A DNA stretch of 64,000 bases from Mycobacterium dioxanotrophicus (GTDB taxonomy: Bacteria; Actinomycetota; Actinomycetes; Mycobacteriales; Mycobacteriaceae), in NCBI RefSeq assembly GCF_002157835.1, contig NZ_CP020809.1:372001-436000 (forward strand), read 5' to 3'. Shown piece by piece: positions 28,005-36,395 of this stretch (position 1 is its first letter; every line of letters starts with the position of its first letter). The notes under the pieces were generated by a model. The model had not been told where the DNA came from. It ran no database searches and saw only the letters and a program-made list of their open reading frames with translations. The translations under genes and the position numbers were made by a program.

Positions 28005-29863
28005 GTCTGCGGCTGTACCGGTCGGGGGCCGGAGGCCTTGCTGCCGGTCTCCAGTTCCTTGGCGTTGATGCGGCCTGCGCCCCACGTCAGGCCCGCGATC
28101 AGCACCAGCGTGCACACCAGGACCACGAGCGACGCGACGTTGTAGAGCCAGGACGGGTGGTTGAGGTTCCGTTCGCGCTGCAGGATCGTGATCTCCTGGA
28201 CGAAGGGACGCGTCGTGGACTGCATCGCGGGTGTCTCGGGTGCGCCGATGCCGGGGTCGGCAGGCAGGAAGATCGGTATCCCGGTCATCGTGGTGCCGTC
28301 CTGGACGCGCAGCAGGGTCTTCCAGGCGCCCGACACCGGGATCGGCTCAGTGGACCGGTAGTGACCGGGGCCGACCTTGTCCAGCCGGTCCACCACGAGC
28401 CCGCGGTGATGCGCCAGACCGCCCTGCCACGACAGGATCGACACCCATTCCGGATTGTCACTGACCAGGCCAGGCGGCGTGATCTGCACGTCGGCGGCCA
28501 CCATCCGCTGCCCGCCGGTGTTCGACAGCTCGGTCAAACTGATCGTGGCGCCGGCATTTTGCGGTACCTCGGTGCGTAGGCCGTTGGCCACCGCGCCGCC
28601 GAGCACCAGGACCGTCACGACGATGATCGAGATGCCGATCGCGGGGCGGGGGAGACGTTGCCCGGTCAGCACGAGGGCCAGCAACGCGCCGCACACACCC
28701 ATGGCGATGGCGACGGGAATCGCCATCGCCAGGGCCTCGCCCCACATGCTTTGTGGCCACGGATAGTGGTAGACCGCGCCGATCCACAACGATTCCAGCC
28801 ACAGCCCCACGGTGGCAACGCCGAGTCCGCCGACCGCACCGAAGATGATGGGCCGCTTTACAAGTGGGGTCAGCGCCAGCAGTTCGACCACCAGCGCAGG
28901 GCCGAGATACAGCGCGAACCAGCTGATCGGTGCGCCGAGGATGGGGCCGACGATGAAGGCGACGGCACCGCGCAGCGCGACGGCGAAGGCGGCCGCGATG
29001 AGCGCCGCACCCGGGCCGAGCACGAGCCGCGCCGCGACGGCGGCCAGGGCGGCCGCGCCCGCGATCATCATCGGCTGCAGCACGAGACGGAACTGTTCGA
29101 CGCCGAAGTCGTACTCGATCTGGAACACCGACAGCCCGATGAACAGGCCGCCGAAGGACAGGAAGTACAGGAACTTGTTGAACTTGCTGTCCTCGGGCAC
29201 ATCCGGCCCCATGGCCACCCGGCCCTCGTGCTCGAGCAGCAGCACCGCGATCAAAGACAGGCCGGCGCCGCCGATCAGCATCAAATGCGTTGGGCCCCAC
29301 AATGTTACGTCTTGACCGAAGATGCGATGCCAGATGTCGTCGAGCGGGAAGCCGATCAGTGCGTACAGACCGCACAACGCCATCAGGACCCCGCCCACCG
29401 GGGCGTACCAGGTGCGCGTGATCCTGATCGCGGCCGGCCCGGGCTTGTCATAGGGCAGCACGATGGCCATCGATCCGGCAATGAACAGCAGGAAGAGTCC
29501 GACCAGGATGAAATAGTGCGCGGGGTTCGCCAGCGGACCGGGATCGCGGCCTTTGCCGATGTGCAGGCTGACATCCCAGATGAACCCGAACAACGCACAG
29601 ATGATGGTTGCGGTGAACAGGAACACCTGCAACGCGACCCAGGGTGGGCGATGGAACTTGCGGCCCAGACGTTCTGCGAAGCTGCTCAGCCACGTGATGC
29701 GGCGCATCCGGTGCAGGTATCCCACCCACAGCAAGGCAACGCTGACCACCAATGCGGCAGCTGACATGCCGATCACCTGATCGAGAGCTGCGCCGCCGCC
29801 CTCGGTGCCGGCCGCAGCCCAATGCGAAACTGCCTGGATTGAGACCTCCGGTGAACCCATCAT
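28001..29863 (-). CDS. large polytopic membrane protein with C-terminal YtkA-like domain
   Basis: About 620 residues with roughly thirteen membrane helices. After the last helix of the main block (near residue 430) comes an outer domain with ADVQITPPGL, VDRLDKVGPGHYRSTEPIPV and SGAWKTLLRVQDG, closely like YtkA/CopC-type domains used in copper resistance and oxidase assembly, then one final helix. Several His lie in or near helices (DVSLHIGKGRD, NPAHYF, GPTHLML). The start may be GTG 29872, ATG 29863 or ATG 29860; I use 29863. First gene of a coupled operon. Function unknown; metal handling is a reasonable guess from the YtkA and cupredoxin parts. Confidence 0.72.
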   Translation of the reverse strand: MMGSPEVSIQAVSHWAAAGTEGGGAALDQVIGMSAAALVVSVALLWVGYLHRMRRITWLSSFAERLGRKFHRPPWVALQVFLFTATIICALFGFIWDVSLHIGKGRDPGPLANPAHYFILVGLFLLFIAGSMAIVLPYDKPGPAAIRITRTWYAPVGGVLMALCGLYALIGFPLDDIWHRIFGQDVTLWGPTHLMLIGGAGLSLIAVLLLEHEGRVAMGPDVPEDSKFNKFLYFLSFGGLFIGLSVFQIEYDFGVEQFRLVLQPMMIAGAAALAAVAARLVLGPGAALIAAAFAVALRGAVAFIVGPILGAPISWFALYLGPALVVELLALTPLVKRPIIFGAVGGLGVATVGLWLESLWIGAVYHYPWPQSMWGEALAMAIPVAIAMGVCGALLALVLTGQRLPRPAIGISIIVVTVLVLGGAVANGLRTEVPQNAGATISLTELSNTGGQRMVAADVQITPPGLVSDNPEWVSILSWQGGLAHHRGLVVDRLDKVGPGHYRSTEPIPVSGAWKTLLRVQDGTTMTGIPIFLPADPGIGAPETPAMQSTTRPFVQEITILQRERNLNHPSWLYNVASLVVLVCTLVLIAGLTWGAGRINAKELETGSKASGPRPVQPQT

Positions 29864-29956
29864 GATCCCCACCCACTGACTATGTCCGGATGACTTTGGT
29901 CAGTGGTGATGTTGCCAGAACTGGTCAGGTCAAAACCAGACCTACCGAATCAGCAG

Positions 29957-30766
29957 TCAGCGGGTACTCCACGGGGTCACCGGGCGTTCACGCGGCACGT
30001 CGTCGAGTGTGACGTCGACTCGTTCGTCGAAAAAGCAGATCAGCCCTCGCACGGGGCCGGCGTCCTGCAACGGGTCGTGGTAGCTCCACGCCACATCGGC
30101 AGGACCGTCCGGTAGTGAGTAGTAGCTTGCCCGGCCCTTGTACGCGCAGAAGCTGATCGTGTTGCTGTCGGCGAGCGGCACCGCCACGTCCTGGCGGGGA
30201 AGGTAGAAGCGTGTCGGCAGCAGTGTCTCGAAAAGCAATGTGGGATGGTCGGATTCGGCCAGTAAGCGGCCGTCGAGTTCGATGCGGATGTGCCGGCTGC
30301 TGCGCAGGACGTCGATGCGGTGGAACGGGTCGCGCGGGTGGGCGACGATCGGTTCGTCTTCCTCGCGCCACTCGAAGGCGGCGAAGTCGAGGATCAAGTA
30401 CCCGTCCAGGTCCGGATCGTCGGGCTGATAGGCAGCGGCAGCGCCGGTTTCCTCACCCGCGATGACGTCGTAGGTGGTGCCCGGGCAACTGTGGGTGGTG
30501 AACGGCACGGAGGGGTCGAGAAATCCGGGGATCTCATCGTCGTTGCCTGCGGCGCCGGCGGGAACCAGCCCCGCAGTGAGTGCCGTGCGGGGCACCGCGT
30601 AGGTCGGCAGGACCCGGCGCGGTTCCCACACCAGCACGGCCTCGCAGGTGTCGGCGACCGGTTCACCGCCCATGCAGGCACGGATTCGCTTCGCCGTCGG
30701 TTGATAGCGAAGCGAGTTCAGATGTTCTGCCAGTAGGTTGGACACCTTGGCGGCCATGCCGTCCAT
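29957..30766 (-). CDS. tandem DUF427 domain protein
   Basis: A 269-residue protein with two DUF427 modules, RIRACMGGEPVADTCEAVLV at the start and RIELDGRLLAESDHPTLLFE in the second half, followed by YLPRQDVAVPLADSNTISFC and YKGRASYYSL. The family has a small beta fold often met beside FMN/F420 or nucleotidyl proteins, but no defined reaction. A related single-domain gene lies at 49963. ATG 30766 or ATG 30757 could start it; GGACGGC precedes the second. Confidence 0.8.
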   Translation of the reverse strand: MDGMAAKVSNLLAEHLNSLRYQPTAKRIRACMGGEPVADTCEAVLVWEPRRVLPTYAVPRTALTAGLVPAGAAGNDDEIPGFLDPSVPFTTHSCPGTTYDVIAGEETGAAAAYQPDDPDLDGYLILDFAAFEWREEDEPIVAHPRDPFHRIDVLRSSRHIRIELDGRLLAESDHPTLLFETLLPTRFYLPRQDVAVPLADSNTISFCAYKGRASYYSLPDGPADVAWSYHDPLQDAGPVRGLICFFDERVDVTLDDVPRERPVTPWSTR

Positions 30767-30790
30767 TATCGGCCGGTTGGCCGAGAACTG

Positions 30791-33175
30791 TCAGGTACCG
30801 ACGTAATCCGCGAGGTGTTTCCCGGTCAGCGTGGCCCGAGCTGCGACCAGATCGGCCGGGGTGCCCTCGAAGACCACCTGGCCACCGTCGTGGCCCGCGC
30901 CGGGGCCCAGATCGATGATCCAGTCGGCGTGTGCCATGACGGCCTGGTGGTGTTCGATCACGATCACCGACTGCCCCGCATCCACCAATCGGTCGAGCAG
31001 AGCAAGCAGTTGGTCGACGTCGGCCAGATGCAGGCCGGTGGTGGGCTCGTCGAGGATCAGCACATTGCCGGCGTCGCCCATGTGGGTGGCCAGCTTGAGC
31101 CGTTGCCGCTCACCACCGGACAGTGTGGTCAGCGGCTGGCCGAGGCTCAGATAGCCCAGGCCGACATCGCCCAGCCGCTCCAGGATCTTGTGCGCTGCAG
31201 GCACTTTCGCCTCACCGCTGGCGAAGAACTCGGTTGCCTCGGCGACCGGCATCGCGAGCACCTCGCTGATGTCGCGACCGCCGAAGGTGTAATCCAGTAC
31301 CGACGCGTCGAACCGGCGCCCTTCACACACCTCGCACGGCGACTCGACCGTGGCCATCACCCCGAGGTCGGTGTAGATGAGCCCGGCGCCGTTGCACGAC
31401 GGGCAGGCACCCTCCGAATTGGCGCTGAACAGCGCAGGTTTCACGCCGTTGGCCTTCGCGAACGCCTTGCGGATGGGCTCCAGCAGTCCCGTGTAGGTGG
31501 CGGGGTTGCTGCGCCGCGAACCCCTGATCGGGGCCTGGTCGACCGTCACCACGCCGTCGCGTCCCGAGACCGATCCGTCGATCAACGAACTCTTGCCCGA
31601 TCCGGCCACCCCGGTGACAACGACCAGCACCCCGAGCGGGATGTCCACGTCGACGTCGCGCAGATTGTGCGTGCCGGCGCCGCGGATCTGCAGTGCGCCG
31701 TCGGCCTTTCGGACCTCCGGTTTCAGCGCGGCCCGGTCGTCGAGATGCCGTCCGGTGACGGTGTCGCTGGCTCGCAGCTCTTCGACGGTGCCCTCGAAGC
31801 AGACGGTGCCGCCCGCGGTGCCCGCGCCGGGCCCGAGGTCGACGACATGATCGGCGATCGCGATGGCCTCGGGCTTGTGTTCGACGACCAGTACCGTGTT
31901 GCCCTTGTCCCGCAATGCGAGCAGCAGCTCGTTCATCCGGGCGATGTCATGCGGGTGCAGCCCGATGGTGGGTTCGTCGAATACATAGGTGACGTCGGTG
32001 AGCGACGATCCGAGATGCCGGATCATCTTGGTGCGCTGGGCCTCTCCGCCCGACAGCGTGCCCGATGGACGGTCCAGCGACAGGTACCCCAGCCAGATCG
32101 TGACGAAAGAGTCCAGCGTGTGGCGCAACGACGCCAGCAGCGGCGCCACCGATTTGTCGTCGATGCCGTTGATCCAGTCGGCGAGATCGCTGATCTGCAT
32201 GGCGCACACCTCGGCGATGTTGTGCCCCTTGATCTTCGACGAACGGGCCGCCGCGGTGAGTCTGGTGCCGTCACAGTCGGGGCAGACGGCGAACGTCACG
32301 GCCCGCTCGACGAACGCGCGGATGTGCGGCTGCATGGCGTCGACGTCCTTGGCCAGGAACGACTTCTGGATCTGCGGTATCAGCCCCGCGTAGGTCAGGT
32401 TGACGCCGTCGACCTTGATGCGGGTGGGCTCCTTGTACAGCAGCGCGTCGAGTTCCTTCTTGGTGAACTTGCGGATCGGCTTGTCCGGGTCGAAATAGCC
32501 GCAGCCCCGGTAGATCCGGCCGTACCAGCCGTCCATGCTGTAGCCGGGGATGGTCAGGGCGTTCTCGTTGAGCGACTTGCTGTCGTCGTACAACGCGGTC
32601 AGGTCGATGTCGCTGACAGAGCCCCGGCCCTCGCAACGCGGACACATCCCACCGGTGATGCTGAAGCTGCGGCGTTCCTTGGTGGTGCGGCCGCCCTTGG
32701 AGACGGTGACCGCGCCCGCGCCGCTGATCGATGCCACATTGAAGGAAAATGCCTGCGGTGAACCGATATAGGGCTTGCCGATCCGGCTGAACAGGATGCG
32801 CAGCAGTGCCCCGGTGTCGGTGGCCGTACCGACCGTGGAGCGTGGATCGGTACCCATCCGCTGCTGGTCGACGATGATCGCCGTGGTCAGGCCGTCGAGC
32901 ACATCAACCTCGGGCCGGGCCAGGTTCGGCATGAAACCCTGGACGAACGAGCTGTACGTCTCGTTGATCAGCCGCTGCGACTCGGCGGCAATCGTGCTGA
33001 ACACCAGCGAACTCTTCCCCGAGCCGGACACCCCGGTGAACACCGTCAGGCGCCGCTTGGGCAGCTCCACGCTGATGTCTTTGAGGTTGTTCACGCGTGC
33101 GCCGTGCACGCGGATGAGGTCGTGGGTGTCAGCCGGGTGGAGCTGGGTCGTCTTGGCTCCCTTGGTCACTGCCAT
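30791..33175 (-). CDS. UvrA-like ABC ATPase (class II)
   Basis: A 794-residue DNA-binding ABC protein. Two Walker A motifs (TGVSGSGKSS and TGVAGSGKSS), two signatures (LSGGEAQRTKMI and LSGGERQRLKLA) and two zinc modules with CPRCEGRG/CPDCDGTR and CPSCNGAG/CEVCEGRR are visible. It is shorter than UvrA (about 970) and lacks the UvrB-binding insertion, which places it in class II, the UvrA2/DrrC-type group often tied to drug or DNA-damage tolerance. ATG 33175 follows the VOC gene stop directly. AraC, VOC and this gene form one unit. Confidence 0.88.
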   Translation of the reverse strand: MAVTKGAKTTQLHPADTHDLIRVHGARVNNLKDISVELPKRRLTVFTGVSGSGKSSLVFSTIAAESQRLINETYSSFVQGFMPNLARPEVDVLDGLTTAIIVDQQRMGTDPRSTVGTATDTGALLRILFSRIGKPYIGSPQAFSFNVASISGAGAVTVSKGGRTTKERRSFSITGGMCPRCEGRGSVSDIDLTALYDDSKSLNENALTIPGYSMDGWYGRIYRGCGYFDPDKPIRKFTKKELDALLYKEPTRIKVDGVNLTYAGLIPQIQKSFLAKDVDAMQPHIRAFVERAVTFAVCPDCDGTRLTAAARSSKIKGHNIAEVCAMQISDLADWINGIDDKSVAPLLASLRHTLDSFVTIWLGYLSLDRPSGTLSGGEAQRTKMIRHLGSSLTDVTYVFDEPTIGLHPHDIARMNELLLALRDKGNTVLVVEHKPEAIAIADHVVDLGPGAGTAGGTVCFEGTVEELRASDTVTGRHLDDRAALKPEVRKADGALQIRGAGTHNLRDVDVDIPLGVLVVVTGVAGSGKSSLIDGSVSGRDGVVTVDQAPIRGSRRSNPATYTGLLEPIRKAFAKANGVKPALFSANSEGACPSCNGAGLIYTDLGVMATVESPCEVCEGRRFDASVLDYTFGGRDISEVLAMPVAEATEFFASGEAKVPAAHKILERLGDVGLGYLSLGQPLTTLSGGERQRLKLATHMGDAGNVLILDEPTTGLHLADVDQLLALLDRLVDAGQSVIVIEHHQAVMAHADWIIDLGPGAGHDGGQVVFEGTPADLVAARATLTGKHLADYVGT

Positions 33176-33586
33176 TCAGCGGATCTCCTGCAGGCGGATG
33201 AGGTTGCCGGCCGGGTCACGCAACGCACAGTCGCGGATGCCGTACGGCTGATCGGTCGGTTCCTGGATGATCTCCGCGTCCGTCGCCTGCAGTCTCTCGA
33301 AGGTGCTGTCGAGGTCCTTGGTGGCCAGGAGCAGGCTCGCGAAGGTGCCCTTGGCCATCATCTCGGCGATGACGCGTTGCTCTTCGTCGGTGATACCAGG
33401 CGTGGCCGCCGGCGGGAACAACACGATGGAGACATCGGGCTGGTCTGCCGGTCCGACCGTGATCCAATGCATGCCGTTGTAGCCGACGTCCTTGCGGATT
33501 TCGAAACCGAGGATGTCGCGGTAGAAGGTCCTGGCGGCCTCCGGGTCGTTCTGCGGGAGGAAGCTTGAGCTGATGGTGATGTCCAT
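33176..33586 (-). CDS. VOC (glyoxalase/bleomycin-resistance) family protein
   Basis: A 136-residue vicinal-oxygen-chelate protein: LPQNDPEAARTFYRDILGFE, MHWITVGPADQPDV and the C-terminal QPYGIRDCALRDPAGNLIRL fit the betaalphabetabetabeta repeat and its metal site with terminal Glu. Homologues sequester drugs or isomerise metabolites. ATG 33586 gives the usual family start; GTG 33595 overlaps the araC stop as GTGA and is an alternative. It is followed directly by the UvrA-like ATPase, and the combination suggests drug or genotoxin tolerance. Confidence 0.86.
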   Translation of the reverse strand: MDITISSSFLPQNDPEAARTFYRDILGFEIRKDVGYNGMHWITVGPADQPDVSIVLFPPAATPGITDEEQRVIAEMMAKGTFASLLLATKDLDSTFERLQATDAEIIQEPTDQPYGIRDCALRDPAGNLIRLQEIR

Positions 33587-33591
33587 GTCCG

Positions 33592-34038
33592 TCACGCTAA
33601 TTGCGGGTTGGGGGTCGACGCTTCTCGATTCCTGATCGGTCTGGTCACCTGCTTGGCGACGCACGACGGAATACCCTCGGCCGAGTCGGCCATCTGCTGG
33701 CGGTAGGTGCTTGGCGGGATGCCGACGAGTTCGGTGAAGCGGGTACTGAATGTGCCCAGCGACGAGAACCCGACTGCGAAGCACACTTCCGTCACCGTCA
33801 GATCGCCGACCCGAAGTAGCGACATGGCGCGCTCGATACGCCTGGTCATCAGGTAGCTGTACGGCGACTCCCCGTAGGCCAGCTTGAACTGTCGGGACAG
33901 ATGCCCCGCCGACATGTTCACCCCACGTGCGAGCGCTTCCACGTCGAGGGGCTGGGCGTAGTCACGGTCCATCCGATCGCGCACACGGCGCAGCAGCGCG
34001 AGGTCGCGCAGTCGTTGCACGTCGGGGCTGTTGGCCAC
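33592..34038 (-). CDS. AraC family transcriptional regulator
   Basis: About 148 residues, essentially the C-terminal AraC DNA-binding domain: PLDVEALARGVNMSAGHLSR (first helix-turn-helix) and LTVTEVCFAVGFSSLGTFST (second, with the typical GF-s-FsR pattern), ending in PPSTYRQQ. There is no ligand domain, as in SoxS- or MarA-type activators. The frame is open up to GTG 34113, which would overlap the divergent gene; GTG 34038 matches the usual length, though without a strong ribosome-binding site. It probably controls its own operon with the VOC and UvrA-like genes. Confidence 0.8.
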   Translation of the reverse strand: MANSPDVQRLRDLALLRRVRDRMDRDYAQPLDVEALARGVNMSAGHLSRQFKLAYGESPYSYLMTRRIERAMSLLRVGDLTVTEVCFAVGFSSLGTFSTRFTELVGIPPSTYRQQMADSAEGIPSCVAKQVTRPIRNREASTPNPQLA

Positions 34039-34100
34039 CTGATCGATGCTGCCACAAGTGGCCCGGCGCACGCTTTGGCGGCGGCGGTAGGCTGCGGGCG

Positions 34101-34634
34101 GTGACACCGGCACAGCTGGCCGCGCTGGGATTGCGGCAACGTGACGGTGTCACCTGCGGCCCGACCGTCGCGGTGGTGGCGGGCGTGCTGATGGATCCGG
34201 CATACCGCGCGACCTTGCTCGGGCCCGGAGGTCGGGAGTGGTTCTCCGCCGAGCAGCATCGGGTCCACGACGAGATCAACCTCCTATGGCCCCGCCGGCT
34301 CGGGGCGACACCGGCAGGCATGGCGCAGGCGCTGACCCGCCACAGCGCCGGAGTCGCCTACCGGTGGCGGCCTTTTCGCGGGAATCAAGATGGTTTGGCC
34401 GATGTCCTGGCTGCGCTCGATACCGGGCGTCCGGTCGCCATACTGGTCGGTGGTCACGGAATCCCACGGCACTGGGTGCTGATCGTGGCGGCGGCCGGCA
34501 ACGTGCTGCAGTGTTACGAGCCGTCATCGGGAATGGTGGTGCCCGTCGACATCGCGGCGATCCGCGAAGCACGTCTCACCGGGCTCGGATTTCCCCGGCC
34601 GTTCGCGTTCGTCCTGCCGCGCCTGAGTCGGTGA
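34101..34634 (+). CDS. C39-like papain-fold protein
   Basis: A 177-residue protein with the cysteine-peptidase layout of C39-like proteins: Cys in DGVTCGPTVAVVAG near residue 20, His in GIPRHWVLIVA near residue 115, then CYEPSSGMVVPVD. No signal peptide is seen. It may be a peptidase or an inactive relative; the substrate is unknown. GTG 34101 is the start. Its stop at 34634 is followed directly by the left target of the IS110 element, so it was formerly about 15 bp upstream of the gene now at 35940. Confidence 0.65.
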   Translation: MTPAQLAALGLRQRDGVTCGPTVAVVAGVLMDPAYRATLLGPGGREWFSAEQHRVHDEINLLWPRRLGATPAGMAQALTRHSAGVAYRWRPFRGNQDGLADVLAALDTGRPVAILVGGHGIPRHWVLIVAAAGNVLQCYEPSSGMVVPVDIAAIREARLTGLGFPRPFAFVLPRLSR

Positions 34635-34660
34635 GTAGCGTCGAAGTCAGTGTCAGGGTG

Positions 34661-34850
34661 AGGTTGCCGCTTGTTGCGGTGGTTGGATCCTGATCACCTG
34701 GTGTCTGGCTCGTAGCGTCGCTGCCGCCTTTGGGTTGGCATCCATGGGTTTTGTCGGCATCAGGTGTGAAGGACCGGCCGGCGTGACTTGATAGGAGCGT
34801 GGCGTCGCCCCCACTGAGATGTGTCCGCCGACCGGCCCAACCGTCACCTC
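34661..34850 (+). ncRNA. candidate bridge RNA of the IS110 element
   Basis: Visible structure: a 5' hairpin (CCGC-ttgtt-GCGG, 34667-34679), a target loop closed by CACCTG (34695-34700) with CAGGTG (34761-34766), and a donor loop closed by 34771-34783 with 34826-34838 (11 of 13 pairs). Target loop: GTAGCGTCG (34712-34720) equals the left flank 34635-34643, and CCATGGGTTT (34742-34751) is the reverse complement of the right flank 35934-35943. Donor loop: ATAGGAG (34791-34797) equals the element's right end 35927-35933, and CACTGA (34812-34817) is the reverse complement of the left end 34647-34652. The order and strand sense fit the IS621 model of bridge RNAs. RNA ends are estimates. Confidence 0.75.
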
Positions 34851-34872
34851 ACAGTGAATGGAGGCAACCACC

Positions 34873-35925
34873 ATGGTTGTTGTTGGAGCCGATGTGCACA
34901 AGCGCACGCATACCTTCGTCGCCGTTGACGCGGTCGGACGCAGACTCGGCGAGAAAGTCGTCAAGGCCACGACGCAGGGGCATCGTCAGGCGGTGCAGTG
35001 GGCCCGGAACCAGTTCGGTACGGAGTTGGTGTGGGCGATCGAGGATTGCCGACACTTGTCGGCGCGGTTGGAACGCGATTTGTTGACGGCCGATCAAAAG
35101 GTGGTGCGGGTACCGCCGAAAATGATGGCCCATGCCCGGGCGTCAGCGCGTACGCGCGGCAAGTCTGATCCGATCGACGCGCTGGCAGTTGCACGAGCTT
35201 ACTTGCGTGAACCGGACTTGCCAGTGGCCTCTCACGACGAAATCTCGCGCGAGTTGAAATTGTTGGTAGACCGACGCGAAGACCTTGTGGCGCAACGGAC
35301 GGCGACTATCAATCGGTTGCTGTGGCGGGTTCATGAATTGGATCCCGATCGGGCTCCGAAACCGGCGTCGTTGGATCGTGCCAAACACCGCAAGCTTCTC
35401 AGCGATTGGCTAGGCACCCTGGACGGCCTCGTCGCCGAGCTGGCCCGCGACGAGCTGTCCGACATCACCCGACTCACCGAGCAGATCAACGTCTTGGCCA
35501 AGCGCATCACTGAACGCGTGCGCGATGTTGCCCCGGTGCTGCTGGCGATGCCGGGCTGTGGAGAGCTGACCGCAGCCAAGATCATCGGCGAAACAGCCGG
35601 CGTCACCAGATTCAAAAGCGAAGCAGCCTTCGCCCGCCACAGCGGCGTGGCACCGATCCCGGTCTGGTCAGGCAACACTGCCGGCCGGGTCCGGATGACC
35701 CGCTCAGGCAACCGTCAACTCAACGCCGCCCTACACCGCATCGCAATCACCCAGATCCGTCTGGACGGCCTCGGCCAGGCCTACTACCGAAAGCGGCTGG
35801 CCGCCGGCGATTCCACCACCGAAGCGCTGCGCTGCCTCAAACGCCGCCTCGCCCGGGTGGTCTTCGGCCACCTCCACACCGACCACCAAACCCGACAACA
35901 GCCATGCCAACCGGCAGCGGCTTGA
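34873..35925 (+). CDS. IS110-family transposase/recombinase
   Basis: A 350-residue recombinase. N-terminal RuvC-like DEDD domain: Asp7 (GADVHK), Glu57 (WAIEDC), Asp99 and Asp102 (KSDPIDA). C-terminal Transposase_20 domain: MPGCGELTAAKIIGE, then FARHSGVAPIPVWSG with the candidate catalytic Ser, and RSGNRQLNAALHRI. A coiled coil links them. It appears intact and is probably active. ATG 34873 has GGAGG eight bases upstream; an in-frame ATG at 34858 is the alternative. The enzyme works with the RNA encoded just upstream. Confidence 0.93.
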   Translation: MVVVGADVHKRTHTFVAVDAVGRRLGEKVVKATTQGHRQAVQWARNQFGTELVWAIEDCRHLSARLERDLLTADQKVVRVPPKMMAHARASARTRGKSDPIDALAVARAYLREPDLPVASHDEISRELKLLVDRREDLVAQRTATINRLLWRVHELDPDRAPKPASLDRAKHRKLLSDWLGTLDGLVAELARDELSDITRLTEQINVLAKRITERVRDVAPVLLAMPGCGELTAAKIIGETAGVTRFKSEAAFARHSGVAPIPVWSGNTAGRVRMTRSGNRQLNAALHRIAITQIRLDGLGQAYYRKRLAAGDSTTEALRCLKRRLARVVFGHLHTDHQTRQQPCQPAAA

Positions 35926-35939
35926 CATAGGAGAAACCC

Positions 35940-36395
35940 ATGGCCCGAAAGTATGCGACGGCGGACGCCGTGGATCGCACTGCCCTGCTCGACTTCGTTC
36001 GCCCTCGACATCGCATGGTGCTCACGACATTCCGCGCCGACGGCACCCTGCAGAGCTCGCCCGTGACGGGTGGGGTGGATGCACAGGGCAGGATCATCGT
36101 CTCGAGTTATCCGCAGCGCGCCAAGTCGGCCAACATCCGCCGGACACCGCTTGCGAGCGTGACGGTGCTCTCCGATGAGTTCAACGGACCCTATGTTCAG
36201 GTCGACGGCGACGCCGAAGTCATCGCTCTGCCCGACGCCGTCGAACCGCTCGTCGACTACTACCGCTCGATCGCCGGTGAACATCCGGACTGGGACGAGT
36301 ACCGGCGAGCGATGGTCGACCAGGGCAAGTGCCTCATCCGGCTGACGCCGCGACGGTGGGGCCCCGTGGCCACGGGCGGGTTCCCTCCGGAGTGA
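35940..36395 (+). CDS. PPOX-class F420/FMN-dependent oxidoreductase family protein
   Basis: A 151-residue split-barrel protein: LDFVRPRHRMVLTTFRADGT, SSPVTGGVDAQGRIIVSS, AKSANIRRTPLASVTVLSDEFNG and a C-terminal IRLTPRRWGPVATGG fit the F420-dependent TIGR03618-like group. The substrate is unknown. The start ATG 35940 is 14 bp after the transposase stop. The AGGAG before it (35929-35933) belongs to the end of the IS element, so the insertion appears to supply its ribosome-binding site. Confidence 0.85.
   Translation: MARKYATADAVDRTALLDFVRPRHRMVLTTFRADGTLQSSPVTGGVDAQGRIIVSSYPQRAKSANIRRTPLASVTVLSDEFNGPYVQVDGDAEVIALPDAVEPLVDYYRSIAGEHPDWDEYRRAMVDQGKCLIRLTPRRWGPVATGGFPPE

Larger units (their letters stand above)
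34644..35933 (+). mobile_element. IS110-family insertion sequence with bridge-RNA-type left end
   Basis: Transposase 34873-35925 with a 228-bp non-coding left end and a right end of only about 8 bp, and no terminal inverted repeats or target duplication, as expected for the IS110 group. Boundaries come from guide matches in the left-end RNA: the left flank 34635-34643 and the right flank 35934-35943 match the presumed target loop, and the element ends 34647-34652 and 35927-35933 match the donor loop. The core dinucleotide is AA or GA, so the ends are good to within two bases. It sits between the C39-like gene and an FMN/F420-type gene. Confidence 0.78.

Noticed and set aside
33592..34113. Longer AraC start at GTG 34113
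   Set aside because: It would overlap the divergent C39-like gene, and the added residues do not look like protein of the family.
34858..34872. Upstream ATG (34858) as transposase start
   Set aside because: The ATG at 34873 has GGAGG at good distance and matches the usual IS110 N terminus; the upstream one lacks a ribosome-binding site.
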